This document shows, one piece after another, positions 42,327 through 52,089 of a stretch of DNA of 64,000 nt. Positions within the stretch are counted from its first letter, which is position 1; the number at the start of each line of letters is the position of its first letter. The translations under genes were made by a program, and so were the position numbers. The stretch comes from Acidiferrum sp963764675. GTDB taxonomy: Bacteria > Acidobacteriota > Terriglobia > Acidiferrales > UBA7541. The stretch spans positions 15,738 to 79,737 of the forward strand of contig CAVXTQ010000009.1 in the NCBI GenBank assembly GCA_963764675.1, in the 5' to 3' direction. The notes beneath the pieces are model-generated. The model was not told where the DNA came from and ran no database searches. It worked only from the letters and a program-made list of their open reading frames with translations.

Positions 42327-43214
42327 ATGAGCAATCACAACAATCATACCAACGCGACGCCACCGATTCTGCTGACCATCGCGGGATTCGATCCGGGCTG
42401 CGGCGCTGGGACGGCTGCGGACCTTAAGACGTTTGCGGCCCACGGATGCTACGGCGTCGCGGCGATCACTTCGATCACCGTGCAGAACACGCAGGGCGTG
42501 GAAGATGTGCAAAATACGCCGAGCGCCACACTGCGCGCGCAACTCGAGGTGGTGGCGAAGGATTCGGAAATCGCTGCGGTGAAGATCGGCATGCTCGGGA
42601 ACCGCGGGAACGCCGTGGTGGTGGCGGAATTTCTGGATGCGCACAAATTTGCGCACGTCGTTCACGATCCCGTGATGAAATCGTCAAGTGGGACTGAGTT
42701 GCTGGACGCGGCGGGCATCAAATACGTTGCTACCGAGCTTCTCAAGCGTTGCAGCGTGATCACGCCGAACGTTTCGGAAGCAGAAATTCTTACCGGGCTA
42801 ACCATTAAGGATGTCGCGGACATGGAAGCGGCGGCGCGCAAGATTGTGGAGATGGGCGCGCACGCGGTGATCGTGAAGGGTGGACACATGGAGCGCCCTG
42901 TAGACATTGTGTTTGACGGCACCGAAATATTTGCGCTGACTGGGGAGCGCGTGAAGGAAGAGACGTTGCACGGCACGGGATGTGCGTTTGCAGCGGCTAT
43001 CGCGGCGCAGTTAGCTTCCGGGCGGCCGCTGGTCGAAGCGGCCATGCTAGCAAAGGCGTACGTCACCAAAGCGATCGAAAAAAGCTACCCAACCGGTAAA
43101 GGCCGTTCGCCGCTCGATCATTTCTATCGGCACAAGATCGAGCCGCCCGCGCGCGGCATCCACGAAGTGCCACAACACGGCATGCATCCAGCTGCGGAGC
43201 CCACCGCGCACTGA
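42327..43214 (+). CDS. thiD: Hydroxymethylpyrimidine/phosphomethylpyrimidine kinase
   Basis: A 295-residue ribokinase-fold enzyme phosphorylating HMP and HMP-P for thiamine synthesis. LTIAGFDPGCGAGTAADLKT is the substrate-binding start, AAVKIGMLGN and HDPVMKSSSGTELLD are typical, and the anion-hole/catalytic Asp is in EETLHGTGCAFAAAIAAQLA. The C-terminal ~25 residues (KIEPPARGIHEVPQHG) are not conserved. thiE, 12 kb upstream, is the other thiamine gene in the window. Confidence 0.93.
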   Translation: MSNHNNHTNATPPILLTIAGFDPGCGAGTAADLKTFAAHGCYGVAAITSITVQNTQGVEDVQNTPSATLRAQLEVVAKDSEIAAVKIGMLGNRGNAVVVAEFLDAHKFAHVVHDPVMKSSSGTELLDAAGIKYVATELLKRCSVITPNVSEAEILTGLTIKDVADMEAAARKIVEMGAHAVIVKGGHMERPVDIVFDGTEIFALTGERVKEETLHGTGCAFAAAIAAQLASGRPLVEAAMLAKAYVTKAIEKSYPTGKGRSPLDHFYRHKIEPPARGIHEVPQHGMHPAAEPTAH

Positions 43215-43242
43215 TTTTGCTGCGGTCGCAGGTCGGCGCGAA

Positions 43243-45675
43243 TTATTCCGAGCGCAACGCGGTGAGGGGATCGACGGTTGCAGCGCGCCGCGCGGGTAAG
43301 TAACACGCCAGAATCGCAATACCGAGAAGAATGACCGAAGCGATCGCCAACGGCGCGGGCTCTACGCGGTGAACCTCGCTCAAAAAGCTTGTAAGGATGC
43401 GATTGAGCACTGCCGCGAGCAGCGAGCCTATCACCAGCCCCGCGCAGGCCAGCGTCAGGCCGCGGCGCAGAATCAACGATAGAATGTTTGTCGTGTCCGC
43501 ACCCAGAGCGATGCGCACGCCGATCTCCCGGGTGCGCTGAGCGACCGCGAACGCCATTACGCCGTAAACTCCCAGAGCCGCGAGCAACAGGCCAAAGGCG
43601 CCGAAGAAACTCATCACACGGGCACCGAGCCGCTCGCGCTCGAGTGACTCTGAGTAGTATTGATCCATCGCGGAGATGTCGTAGACCGCGAGGGATGCGT
43701 CCACGCTCCACACGGCTTGCTTGATTGCCGGTACAACAGCCGCGGGATCGGCGGCGGTACGGATCATCAAGTACACCGAATCCGCCGCCGAGGTGGATGC
43801 TCCCTGCGCGTAAGGCAAATACCACGTCTCGATGGGGTCACCAGGATCGCCGGCGTCGTGGACATTACCGACGATGCCAACCACGGTCATCCATGGTGCG
43901 TTCGGTCGCGTCGTGCGAACGCGTTTGCCGAGAGCATCTTGATTCGGCCAGAAGCGTTTGGCCATTTCCTCGCTGACGATTGCGACCGGCTCGCTCCGTT
44001 CGGTGTCCAGGTTCGTGAAAGTCCGTCCGCGGAGCACGGGAATATTCATTGCGTGAAATAGCTCCGGGCTAATCAGGCGATGGTTGATGTTGAACGAGCT
44101 ATTCGGATCGCCGGTGCCGACCCCCTCGATGAGAATCGACGCACCCCAAGATCCTCCCCCCAGGGGATTGACAGTGGTGGCGCCGGCGATGCTGACGCCG
44201 GGAGTGGCACTGACCTCGTTAAGAACGCGGCGAAGCAGTTCGGTGCGGCGCGGCCCGGGTGCGTAGTTCGCTTGCGGCGGGGTGAACTCCATCGTGAGCA
44301 ATTGATGTGCCTGGAATCCGAGTTCGCGATGCTGCAGGCGGCGAAAATTCTCCATCATGAAGCCTGTTCCTGCTACGAGCACGAGCGCCAGAGCTGTTTC
44401 GACAACCACGAAGGCGCTCAACAATCGATTTGTGGAGCGGCCGTGGCCCGCGCCTGACCGTCCGCCCTCTTTCAACAGTTCCGGCGATTCACCTCCGTCT
44501 TGGGTCACGGTGGGCACAATGGCGGCTACCGCGCCCGACAACAACGATACGAGCAGTGCGAAACAAAGAACGCGCACGTCGAATTGCGAAGCGCTCATGC
44601 CAAGTTGCGCGCTGATGTTGGAGGGCAGAAGAGAGTCCGCGTAGCGATTCAACCAGGTTGCGAACAAAAGACCGCAAGCGCAGCCGAGAACGGCGAGCAC
44701 CATGCTTTCCGTCAACATCTGTTGAAATTGACGCGCGCGGCTAGCGCCGAGCGCGGCTCGAATCGCGAACTCCTTGGCGCGAACCACCGATCGAGCCAGC
44801 AACAAGTTTGCGACGTTGATGCAAGCGAGCAGCAGCAAAAATCCAACGATGCAGAGTAACGCCAGCATCGTGCTGTCTTGATTGTCGGTTAAATTTTCAC
44901 GCAAAGTAATCGAAGTGACGGCGTAAGCGGGTAACGTTTTGGGATATTTTTCCTTGATGCGCAAAGTAACTTCGTCGAGCGACTCGCGCGCTTGCTGCAC
45001 GGTGATCCCGGGCTTGATATGCGCGAAAACCGCGAAGTCGCGGGCGCGATCGGCGGGATCCACCACAAATGGAACCCACACTTCTCCGTTGTACGGAAAA
45101 TTGAAACCGCGCGGCATCACGCCGACGACTCGGAAAGTTCGGTTATCGATGCGGACCGAAGTGCCGAGCACGGAAGAGGCCGAGCCGAAATGGCGTTCCC
45201 ACAAACCGAAGCTGATCAGCGCGACGCCGCTGCCGATGCCCTGCTTTTCTTCGTCGGCAGTGAATTCGCGCCCGAGAAACGGCTGCACCTTGAGTGTAGA
45301 GGACCAACCCTCGGAGCGATAAATCACCGAGACGCGTTCGGGCTCGTTTCCGCCGGTCAGCGTAAGATTCTCGCCACGCAGCGCCACCATACCGTCAAAG
45401 GCGCGACTGACTTCGCGAAGTGTAGCGACGTTTTCGCTGTGCATGCCAAATGTGCGCCTGTGGCCGTCAGGTCCGCGCAGTGAATCCAGAACGCGCAGGA
45501 TGCGGTCCGGTTCAGGCAGCGGCAAAGGCCGGAAGAACGCCGTGTTCACCAAACTGAAAATCGCCGTGTTCCCGCCGATGCCCAAGGCAAGTGTGAGCAC
45601 GACCACCGCCGTGAACGCCGGCGCCTTGCCCAACAATCGAATCGAGTAACGGAGATCCTGCCAAATGGACTGCAT
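43243..45675 (-). CDS. ADOP-type MacB/FtsX-like permease
   Basis: 810 residues from ATG 45675, with GGAGGT eight bases ahead. It has the short N-terminus (MQSIWQDLRYSIRLLGKAPA), first helix (VVVLTLALGIGGNTAIFSLV), MacB-like periplasmic domain, first FtsX core (LLLLACINVANLLLARSVVR), second periplasmic domain and second core (QRTREIGVRIALGADTTNIL), ending ARRAATVDPLTALRSE. Unlike the copy at 22.3 kb it lacks the cytosolic ADOP_N domain and a PadR neighbour. No ATPase is nearby, as usual for these orphan permeases. It follows pyrC on the same strand. Confidence 0.92.
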   Translation of the reverse strand: MQSIWQDLRYSIRLLGKAPAFTAVVVLTLALGIGGNTAIFSLVNTAFFRPLPLPEPDRILRVLDSLRGPDGHRRTFGMHSENVATLREVSRAFDGMVALRGENLTLTGGNEPERVSVIYRSEGWSSTLKVQPFLGREFTADEEKQGIGSGVALISFGLWERHFGSASSVLGTSVRIDNRTFRVVGVMPRGFNFPYNGEVWVPFVVDPADRARDFAVFAHIKPGITVQQARESLDEVTLRIKEKYPKTLPAYAVTSITLRENLTDNQDSTMLALLCIVGFLLLLACINVANLLLARSVVRAKEFAIRAALGASRARQFQQMLTESMVLAVLGCACGLLFATWLNRYADSLLPSNISAQLGMSASQFDVRVLCFALLVSLLSGAVAAIVPTVTQDGGESPELLKEGGRSGAGHGRSTNRLLSAFVVVETALALVLVAGTGFMMENFRRLQHRELGFQAHQLLTMEFTPPQANYAPGPRRTELLRRVLNEVSATPGVSIAGATTVNPLGGGSWGASILIEGVGTGDPNSSFNINHRLISPELFHAMNIPVLRGRTFTNLDTERSEPVAIVSEEMAKRFWPNQDALGKRVRTTRPNAPWMTVVGIVGNVHDAGDPGDPIETWYLPYAQGASTSAADSVYLMIRTAADPAAVVPAIKQAVWSVDASLAVYDISAMDQYYSESLERERLGARVMSFFGAFGLLLAALGVYGVMAFAVAQRTREIGVRIALGADTTNILSLILRRGLTLACAGLVIGSLLAAVLNRILTSFLSEVHRVEPAPLAIASVILLGIAILACYLPARRAATVDPLTALRSE

Positions 45676-45794
45676 GGATTCGACCTCCGAGTCATGCGCG
45701 GCCGGCAACAGTCGAGGAGCGGCTGCCCTATGCAGTACTAGACGCGCGGGAGGGGTTTTTGTTTCCGTTGCAGAGTCTTGCAGCAGCGACTCTG

Positions 45795-47066
45795 TCAGCG
45801 CTTGAAGATCAAGCGGCCGGCGACAATGGTGGCCATTGGCGCGCCTTTGAACATGCGCTTGTCGAAAGGCGAGTTGCGCGACTTGCTCGGCGATTCGCCG
45901 ACGTTGTACGTCCAGGAATGATCGGTGGAAAAAATCGTGACGTCGGCGGGCTGCCCCTTGGCAAGTTTGCGTTCGATGCCCAGGACACGCGCTGGACCCG
46001 TGGTAAACAGTTCGATCATTCGCATCAAAGAGATTCGCCCGGTGTGTACAAGTTGCTCGAGCGAGAGCGCGATCGCCGTCTCGAAGCCCAGAATGCCAAA
46101 TGGTGCGCGGTCGAACTCGACATCCTTCAGCGCCGGTTCGTGCGGGGCGTGATCTGTAGCGATCGCGTCGACGGCTCCGTCGGCGAGTCCGGCCACCAAC
46201 GCGTCGCGATCTTCGCGCGCGGCCAGCGGCGGATTCATTTTGTAGCGTGAGTCATATCGCACGTCTTCGTCGATCAGCGTGAAGTGATGCGGTGTAACCT
46301 CGCACGTGACGCGCAGGCCACGCTGCTTTGCCCAGCGAACTTGTTCGAGCGAAGCCTTCGCGGAAAGGTGCGCGATGTGAAGACGCGCTCCGGTCAATTC
46401 GGCGAGTTGCACGTCGCGCGCCACGCATACGGATTCTGCTGCGGCGGGCATCCCGGCGAGCCCAAGCCGCGTGGAGGTAACGCCCTCGCGCATCACGGCG
46501 CCCACGGCCAGGGAAACATCTTCGGCGTGTTCAATCACCGGTACATCGAGTGACCGACAATAGTCCATCACTTGCCGCGCGAGCTTTGCGGTGGCAATCG
46601 GCTTCCCATCGTCACTCACCGCGACGATGCCGGCCTGCTTCATCGCCGCGATTTCCGCGATAGCTTCGCCCTTGCTTCCGACGGAAGCGGCACCGATCGG
46701 CCAGACGCGAACGCTGGCCGCGGCTTTTGCGCGATCGAGAATGAAACGGGTGACGCTGGCATTGTCGTTGACGGGTTTCGTGTTCGGCATGCAGCAGACC
46801 GCAGTGAATCCACCGCGAGCTGCCGCGCGCGTTCCCGTTTCGATGTTCTCGGAATTTTCCTGCCCTGGCTCGCGCAAGTGCGCGTGGATGTCGATGAAGC
46901 CCGGCGCAAGAATTAATCCGGTCGCATCGAAAATCTTCGCGTCGCTTGCAGCAATCTTTCCTGCGCCCGCGACTTCCGCGATGCGCTCACCGTCGAGCAG
47001 CACGTCCATCACCGCGTCGGTCTTGCTTGCCGGATCGAGGACGCGGCCGTTCTTAACGAGAAGCAT
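45795..47066 (-). CDS. pyrC: Dihydroorotase (class I)
   Basis: A 423-residue metal-dependent amidohydrolase cyclising carbamoyl-aspartate. GFIDIHAHLREPGQE carries the first metal histidines and substrate Arg; CCMPNTKPVND, IEHAEDVSLA, HIAHLSAKASLE and AIATDHAPHEPALKDVEFD complete the active site. The long form with HxH and DHAPH is the type often partnered with aspartate transcarbamylase. It overlaps the end of pyrB by 14 bases. Confidence 0.95.
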   Translation of the reverse strand: MLLVKNGRVLDPASKTDAVMDVLLDGERIAEVAGAGKIAASDAKIFDATGLILAPGFIDIHAHLREPGQENSENIETGTRAAARGGFTAVCCMPNTKPVNDNASVTRFILDRAKAAASVRVWPIGAASVGSKGEAIAEIAAMKQAGIVAVSDDGKPIATAKLARQVMDYCRSLDVPVIEHAEDVSLAVGAVMREGVTSTRLGLAGMPAAAESVCVARDVQLAELTGARLHIAHLSAKASLEQVRWAKQRGLRVTCEVTPHHFTLIDEDVRYDSRYKMNPPLAAREDRDALVAGLADGAVDAIATDHAPHEPALKDVEFDRAPFGILGFETAIALSLEQLVHTGRISLMRMIELFTTGPARVLGIERKLAKGQPADVTIFSTDHSWTYNVGESPSKSRNSPFDKRMFKGAPMATIVAGRLIFKR

Positions 47067-48075
47067 GCGATGGATCCTTTACATCGGTGGAGCGTCGATT
47101 CTTCGGCGCTTGCGCTTCGCTTGCCGGATGTGCGCCATCTTCGGAGGCGCCGGAAGTAAGCAAGAACAGAAGCGCCATCCGCACGGCGAGCCCATTGGTC
47201 ACTTGTTCCAGCACGCAGGATTGCGCGCTGTCAGCCACTTCCGGCGTGATCTCGATGCCGCGATTCAGCGGACCCGGATGCAGCACGATGGCGTCGGTCT
47301 TGGCGTGACGCAGGCGTTCGGCGCTCAGTTGATAGAGTAAAATGTAGTCTTCGAGCGAGAGTGAAGGTTCGTGCAGGCGCTCGCTCTGCACCCGCAACGC
47401 GATCACGACATCCGCATCCTCGAGGGCTTCTTCGATACGGAAGGCGCGTCGAATGTGCGCTGTGGGTGGGCCGATTTTCTCCAGTTCACTAGGCACCCAC
47501 ATCGCGGGACCACAAAGTGTGAAGCGGCAGCCGAATTTGCCGAGCATGTGGATGTTCGAGCGCGCCACGCGGCTGTGCTTGATATCACCCAGAATCGTCA
47601 CGTTCAAATTCTCAATCGTACCTTTGCGGTCGCGAATCGTCAGTGCGTCCAGCAATCCCTGCGAGGGATGTTCATGCGTGCCGTCGCCCGCATTGATCAC
47701 TGGAATGTCGAGATGCCGCGCCACAAACTCCGGAGCGCCCGAAGCCGCGTGCCGCATCACCAGACAATCCGGCTTCATGGCGTTGAGTGTGTGTACGGTA
47801 TCGAGCAGCGACTCCCCTTTTTTTAAGCTCGATGCTTCGGCTTGCAGGTTCATCGTGTCCGCGCCCAAGCGTGAAGCCGCGGTTCCGAAACTAATGCGCG
47901 TGCGCGTGGAAGTTTCAAAAAAAGCGAGCGCGATCGTTTTTCCGCGAAGCGTCGCTAGTTTTTTCAGGGGATGACGCTGGATTTCCTGGAACGGTTTACT
48001 TTGATCGAGAAGAAATGTGAGTTCGTCCGCGGGGAGCGGTTCCAGCGCCAGCAGGTCACGGGAGCGGTAGGTCAC
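47053..48075 (-). CDS. pyrB: Aspartate carbamoyltransferase catalytic subunit
   Basis: A 340-residue enzyme: the carbamoyl-phosphate loop FFETSTRTRISFGTAASRLG, SSLKKGESLLDTVHTL (Ser-Lys loop from the neighbouring subunit), VINAGDGTHEHPSQGLLDAL and HPGPLNRGIEI are all conserved. The last ~35 residues (SGASEDGAHPASEAQAPKNR...) are a non-conserved tail. No pyrI regulatory subunit is present. It lies 41 bases downstream of pyrR and overlaps pyrC, giving a pyrRBC operon. Confidence 0.95.
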   Translation of the reverse strand: MTYRSRDLLALEPLPADELTFLLDQSKPFQEIQRHPLKKLATLRGKTIALAFFETSTRTRISFGTAASRLGADTMNLQAEASSLKKGESLLDTVHTLNAMKPDCLVMRHAASGAPEFVARHLDIPVINAGDGTHEHPSQGLLDALTIRDRKGTIENLNVTILGDIKHSRVARSNIHMLGKFGCRFTLCGPAMWVPSELEKIGPPTAHIRRAFRIEEALEDADVVIALRVQSERLHEPSLSLEDYILLYQLSAERLRHAKTDAIVLHPGPLNRGIEITPEVADSAQSCVLEQVTNGLAVRMALLFLLTSGASEDGAHPASEAQAPKNRRSTDVKDPSHASR

Positions 48076-48116
48076 ATTTTCACTCGTTGCTTGAACTCTT
48101 AGCTCCTAGGCCAGTC

Positions 48117-48665
48117 TTATTCTACACGGTCGACAAGCACGACGCGTTCTTCGTTGTCGATCTCGCGGAGCCGCACTTCGATGATTTCGGTCGGGCTGGT
48201 CTGCACCACGCGGCCAGTGAACTGCGACTCGATGGGCATTTCGCGATGGCCCCGGTCGATCAGCACACAAAGAGACACGCGCTTCGGCCGGCCAAGGTCG
48301 AACAGTCCGTTCATCGCGGCGCGAATCGTGCGGCCCGTGTAGAGAACGTCGTCCACCATTACCAGGTCCATGTTGTCCACGCCGAACGGGATATGGGAAG
48401 ACTGCAGTACTGCGTGAGACGCCACTTTCGAGAGGTCGTCGCGATAGAGCGTGATGTCCAGCGTGCCGACGGGCACGTCCACGCCGTCGATCCCGCGCAT
48501 AGCTTGCGCGATACGCTGCGCCAAGGGAACGCCTCGGCGGCGGATGCCGATCAGCGCCAAGTGCTTGGTTCCACCGCTCTTTTCGACGATTTCGTGGGCC
48601 AACCGCTGCAAAGTGCGGTCGATTTCGGACGCTGACATCAATTGTGCTTTCTCGACGATGCGCAT
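48117..48665 (-). CDS. pyrR: Bifunctional pyr regulator / uracil phosphoribosyltransferase PyrR
   Basis: About 182 residues from ATG 48665 (MRIVEKAQLMSASEIDRTLQ); an ATG nine codons later is also possible. The PRPP-binding motif DLVMVDDVLYTGRTIRAAMN and the flanking IGIRRRGVPLAQRIAQAM and LGRPKRVSLCVLIDRGHREM are PyrR-specific. In Firmicutes PyrR binds pyr mRNA to cause attenuation when UMP is high. No convincing binding loop or attenuator was found in the ~115-base leader here. Confidence 0.94.
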   Translation of the reverse strand: MRIVEKAQLMSASEIDRTLQRLAHEIVEKSGGTKHLALIGIRRRGVPLAQRIAQAMRGIDGVDVPVGTLDITLYRDDLSKVASHAVLQSSHIPFGVDNMDLVMVDDVLYTGRTIRAAMNGLFDLGRPKRVSLCVLIDRGHREMPIESQFTGRVVQTSPTEIIEVRLREIDNEERVVLVDRVE

Positions 48666-48781
48666 GCCGAGCGTAATCCTAGCATAAGCGGGCCGCGGCA
48701 CGCCCGTAGGGTATCCGCGGGCCTCGAAACGATGGATTCCTATCGCCGTGCTAAACTGCGCGCTTGCTTGGGGGGGTTGCA

Positions 48782-50551
48782 GTGGGCACAAACTTCGGAA
48801 AAATGAGTGGCCGGTCGCTGCTGAGGATTGGGACAGCAATCCTGCTCGCATTGGCAGCCATGTTAGCGCCGCCCAGTGGGGCGCAGACGGCCACACCAGA
48901 ACATCACGCGGGGCCTAAGACACTCGACAGGCCAAAGCTGGTCGTCCTGCTGGTCGTGGATCAGATGCGCGGCGACTTCGTCGATAAGTTTCGCGGGCAG
49001 TGGACCGGCGGATTGAAGCGCCTGGTGCAGGAAGGAGCGTGGTTCCGCGATGCGGCGTATCCCTATGCCGCCACCGAAACGTGCGTCGGCCACGCCACGA
49101 TCTCAACGGGAGCCTTTCCTGCCACCCACGGAATGGTTGCAAATGCCTGGTGGGATCGCGAAGCACAGAAAATGGTCACTTGCACTTCGGATCCCAACGT
49201 CAAAAATTCCGGGTATGCCGGTTTCACTGCGAAAGGCGGCGATAGCGCTTGGCGCATGCAGATTCCGGCCTTTGCCGAGGAGTTGAAATTCCAGACCGGC
49301 AATGCCACGCGCGTGGTCACGTTTTCCCTCAAGGCTCGCGCCTCCATCACCATGGCTGGGCACAAGGGCGACGCTGTTACGTGGTTCGATCATGGTGGCT
49401 GGGTGACCTCGAGCGTCTACGGCACCACGCCGTTTATCGATGAATACGTCAAAGCGCATCCGGTTACTGCAGATTACGGCAAGACCTGGACGTTATCTCT
49501 GCCGGAAAGCGCCTACTGGTATGACGAAAAGGCCACCGGTGCCGGTCCGCCCGCGGGGTGGGGGGCCAGTTTTCCGCATCCTCTGCGCGGAAAGGATGGC
49601 AGCGGGACGGATGCGGTCTTCTACGAACAGTGGGCTACCAGCTCATTCGCCGATGACTACCTGACAGAGCTGGCGAAGACCGCCGTCGATTCCTTGGGAC
49701 TAGGCAAAGGCGGCGGCACGGATTTTCTCGGTGTCAGTTATTCGTCGATCGACTATGTGGGCCATTGCTTTGGTCCCCGCAGCCGCGAGATTCAAGAGAT
49801 CCTTTTGGGCTTGGACAAGAACCTCGCTGATCTGTTCGCGCACCTGGATGAGAAGGTCGGTCGCGGGAACTATGTCGTAGCCCTAAGCGCCGATCACGGC
49901 GGGACGCCTATCCCGGAAGATATGCAGAAAATAGGCGTAGATGCGGGTCGCCTGAGCTTGGCCAATGTGCAAGAGCGAATCGAGGTGGCACTCCAACCCT
50001 TCCACTATCCGACACCGGCCATTGCTCGCGTCACGGGCAGCAGTATCTACTTTGCGCCAGGCGTCTATGACAAGCTCAAACAGGATCATGCAGCGATGCA
50101 GGCGGTTCTGGATGCGGCGATGGCGGAGCCAGGAGTGGCAGCGGTGTATCGTGCGGAAGAGGTGGAAGACCGCCCGGCGACCCAGAACCCTATGACTAAA
50201 GGTTTTTCTATCAGTTACTTACAAGGACGAAGCGGCGATTTATTTGTGCAACCCAGGCCCTACTGGCTGCTCGATGGATCGCCAGCTGGAAAGTCGCGTG
50301 AGAGTGGGACTGGTCACGGCGGCCCTTATTACTACGATCAACATGTCCCGATTCTACTGATGGGCTATGGCATCCAGCCCGGTGAATACTACGACGAAGT
50401 CACGCCGGCAGATATCGCCCCAACGCTCGCTTCGCTGTGCGGTATCACGCTGGCGTCCAGCGACGGGCATGTGTTGGCTCAATCGCTGGCAAAACCGACG
50501 ACCCCCGTCGGCGTTGCCGGCCGACAGACCCAGAGTTCGGCCCACCCCTAA
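48782..50551 (+). CDS. Secreted PafA-like alkaline phosphatase / type I phosphodiesterase
   Basis: About 589 residues from GTG 48782 (six G just ahead). The signal peptide (LLRIGTAILLALAAMLAPPS) ends near SGAQT. The alkaline-phosphatase superfamily core is clear: VVLLVVDQMRGDFVDKF (first metal Asp), YAATETCVGHATISTGAFPA (Thr nucleophile expected in TETCVGHAT), SYSSIDYVGHCFGP, LSADHGGTPIPEDMQ and ESGTGHGGPYYYDQHVPILL (metal Asp/His). PafA-type enzymes release phosphate from organic esters in the periplasm. It diverges from pyrR. Confidence 0.9.
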   Translation: MGTNFGKMSGRSLLRIGTAILLALAAMLAPPSGAQTATPEHHAGPKTLDRPKLVVLLVVDQMRGDFVDKFRGQWTGGLKRLVQEGAWFRDAAYPYAATETCVGHATISTGAFPATHGMVANAWWDREAQKMVTCTSDPNVKNSGYAGFTAKGGDSAWRMQIPAFAEELKFQTGNATRVVTFSLKARASITMAGHKGDAVTWFDHGGWVTSSVYGTTPFIDEYVKAHPVTADYGKTWTLSLPESAYWYDEKATGAGPPAGWGASFPHPLRGKDGSGTDAVFYEQWATSSFADDYLTELAKTAVDSLGLGKGGGTDFLGVSYSSIDYVGHCFGPRSREIQEILLGLDKNLADLFAHLDEKVGRGNYVVALSADHGGTPIPEDMQKIGVDAGRLSLANVQERIEVALQPFHYPTPAIARVTGSSIYFAPGVYDKLKQDHAAMQAVLDAAMAEPGVAAVYRAEEVEDRPATQNPMTKGFSISYLQGRSGDLFVQPRPYWLLDGSPAGKSRESGTGHGGPYYYDQHVPILLMGYGIQPGEYYDEVTPADIAPTLASLCGITLASSDGHVLAQSLAKPTTPVGVAGRQTQSSAHP

Positions 50552-50635
50552 CCCCGACCTGCCACGAGAGCCGAATTGTCGGCGTGCCCACTTTTCCGGT
50601 CTCCCATACCTCGTGTGTGATACCCTTTTGCCGCC

Positions 50636-51574
50636 GTGAATACAGCAGCTGCGGTCGACCTGAGCGTGCAGGTAGGCGCCCTGCGCCTGCGCAACCCCAT
50701 TCTTGCGGCCAGCGGTACCTTCGGCTACGGCATTGAATTCGCCCACCTTGTTGATCTGAATCGTCTCGGGGGATTCGTTGTAAAAGGGCTCTCCCTGGAG
50801 CCCATCGAAGGCGCCCCGCCACCCCGGCTGGTCGAGACCCCTGCGGGTATGGTCAATGCCGTAGGGCTGCAAAACATCGGCGTCCGGGCCTTCGTGGCGG
50901 AAAAACTTCCTGTTCTAAGAAAATATGCGGTTCCAGTACTGGCCAACGTCTTCGGCTATACCATCGAAGACTACGTCGAAGTGATTCGGATCCTCGAAGA
51001 TGCCGACGGGTTGGCCGGGTATGAGCTGAATATCTCTTGCCCCAACGTCAAAAAAGGTGGTATGCAGTTCGGCGCCGATTCCGGCTTGGTGGCGGAGGTC
51101 GTAGGTGCAGCCCGGAAAGCGGCGGCGAAGCGTCCGTTGTGGGTGAAGCTCTCGCCACTGATTACAGATATTGGACTTATTGCCCGGGTGGCCGAGGAAG
51201 CTGGGGCCGACGCGCTGACTGTCGCTAACACCTACCCGGCCATGGCGATCGACTTTCGGACTGGTAAATCGCGCCTGGGGAACCAAAGCGGGGGACTGTC
51301 GGGCCCGGCGATAAAGCCCATTACGCTTAAGCTGGTTTGGGAGGTGAGGAAATCTGTGGAAATCCCAATCATCGGCCTGGGCGGGGTCGAGACGGTGGAA
51401 GACGTGCTTGATTACCTGTCCGTGGGTGCAACTGCCGTACAGGTTGGAACGGCTAGCTTCTCCGATCCTAGGGCAACCGCAAGGCTAGTCGAGGCTCTGG
51501 GAACGATGATTGCAAAGACTAAAGCTTTTACTATCAATGAGATAGTGAAGTATTTTGCAGCAGAAAACAGTTGA
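50636..51574 (+). CDS. pyrD: Dihydroorotate dehydrogenase (class 1B catalytic subunit)
   Basis: A 312-residue FMN enzyme. NPILAASGTFGYGIEF, GFVVKGLSLEPIEGAPPPR, GMVNAVGLQNIGV, LNISCPNVKKGGMQFG (catalytic Cys rather than Ser, hence class 1), WVKLSPLITDIGLIA, TVANTYPAMAIDFRTGK and GLGGVETVEDVLDYLSVGAT are diagnostic. Class 1B enzymes normally need the iron-sulfur subunit PyrK, which is not encoded in the window. The start is GTG. Confidence 0.92.
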   Translation: MNTAAAVDLSVQVGALRLRNPILAASGTFGYGIEFAHLVDLNRLGGFVVKGLSLEPIEGAPPPRLVETPAGMVNAVGLQNIGVRAFVAEKLPVLRKYAVPVLANVFGYTIEDYVEVIRILEDADGLAGYELNISCPNVKKGGMQFGADSGLVAEVVGAARKAAAKRPLWVKLSPLITDIGLIARVAEEAGADALTVANTYPAMAIDFRTGKSRLGNQSGGLSGPAIKPITLKLVWEVRKSVEIPIIGLGGVETVEDVLDYLSVGATAVQVGTASFSDPRATARLVEALGTMIAKTKAFTINEIVKYFAAENS

Positions 51575-51599
51575 CAAGGTGAGGTTTTCTTGCTACACT
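51571..51599 (+). promoter_or_regulatory. Strong sigma-70 promoter for the RlpA-like gene
   Basis: TTGACA (51571-51576), a 17-base spacer and TACACT (51594-51599). The -35 box overlaps the pyrD stop codon. This is the best sigma-70-type promoter in the window. Confidence 0.75.
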
Positions 51600-51631
51600 T
51601 TTCTGGATGTTCGTAGCATAAAGAACACACT

Positions 51632-52057
51632 ATGAGACATCGACTATTCTTTCTCTGGGCTGCAATCCGCTGGGTGCCACTGATGTTCCTCATCGCTCCA
51701 GCGATGGAAGCCCCGCTGGTCGCTCACTTGAGCGAGCCGGCCAAGCCGATTAAGACTTGGGTGGGCAATGCCAGTTGGTACGGGCCGGAATTCAATGGAA
51801 GGAAGACTGCAGACGGCGAGCGGTTCGATGCGGAGTCTTTGACCGCAGCGCACCCCAACCTCCCGTTTGGGTCGCTGGTGCGCATCGTAAACCCGCGCAA
51901 CGGAAAGTTTGAAATAGTACGAATCAACGACCGAGGTCCCTATCAGGAGGGACGTGAAATTGATGTATCCTACCGTGTCGCCCGAAAGATTGGCCTGATT
52001 CACTCGGGCGTGAGCCAGGTCCGGCTCGAGTTGATGCAGTTACCTGAAAGGCGTTAG
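51632..52057 (+). CDS. RlpA-like double-psi beta-barrel protein
   Basis: A 141-residue exported protein. A hydrophobic leader (LFFLWAAIRWVPLMFLIAPA) precedes the barrel: GNASWYGPEFNGRKTADGER, TAAHPNLPFGSLVRIVNPRN, IVRINDRGPYQEGREIDVSY. RlpA proteins are septal lytic transglycosylases acting on denuded peptidoglycan; the conserved His (TAAHPNLP) and Asp (NDRGPY) are present. There is no SPOR domain, so septal targeting is uncertain. Confidence 0.88.
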   Translation: MRHRLFFLWAAIRWVPLMFLIAPAMEAPLVAHLSEPAKPIKTWVGNASWYGPEFNGRKTADGERFDAESLTAAHPNLPFGSLVRIVNPRNGKFEIVRINDRGPYQEGREIDVSYRVARKIGLIHSGVSQVRLELMQLPERR

Positions 52058-52089
52058 CCCCGGCGCCGGCGGCGGGGTCACCTAAGACC

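Noticed and set aside
45771..45794. CAGAGTC...GACTCTG hairpin next to the pyrC stop as a terminator
   Set aside because: No T-tract follows in either direction and the loop is 10 bases; termination cannot be supported.
48666..48781. PyrR-binding attenuator in the pyrR leader
   Set aside because: GC-rich inverted sequences occur, but there is no PyrR-binding-loop consensus and no terminator with T-tract.
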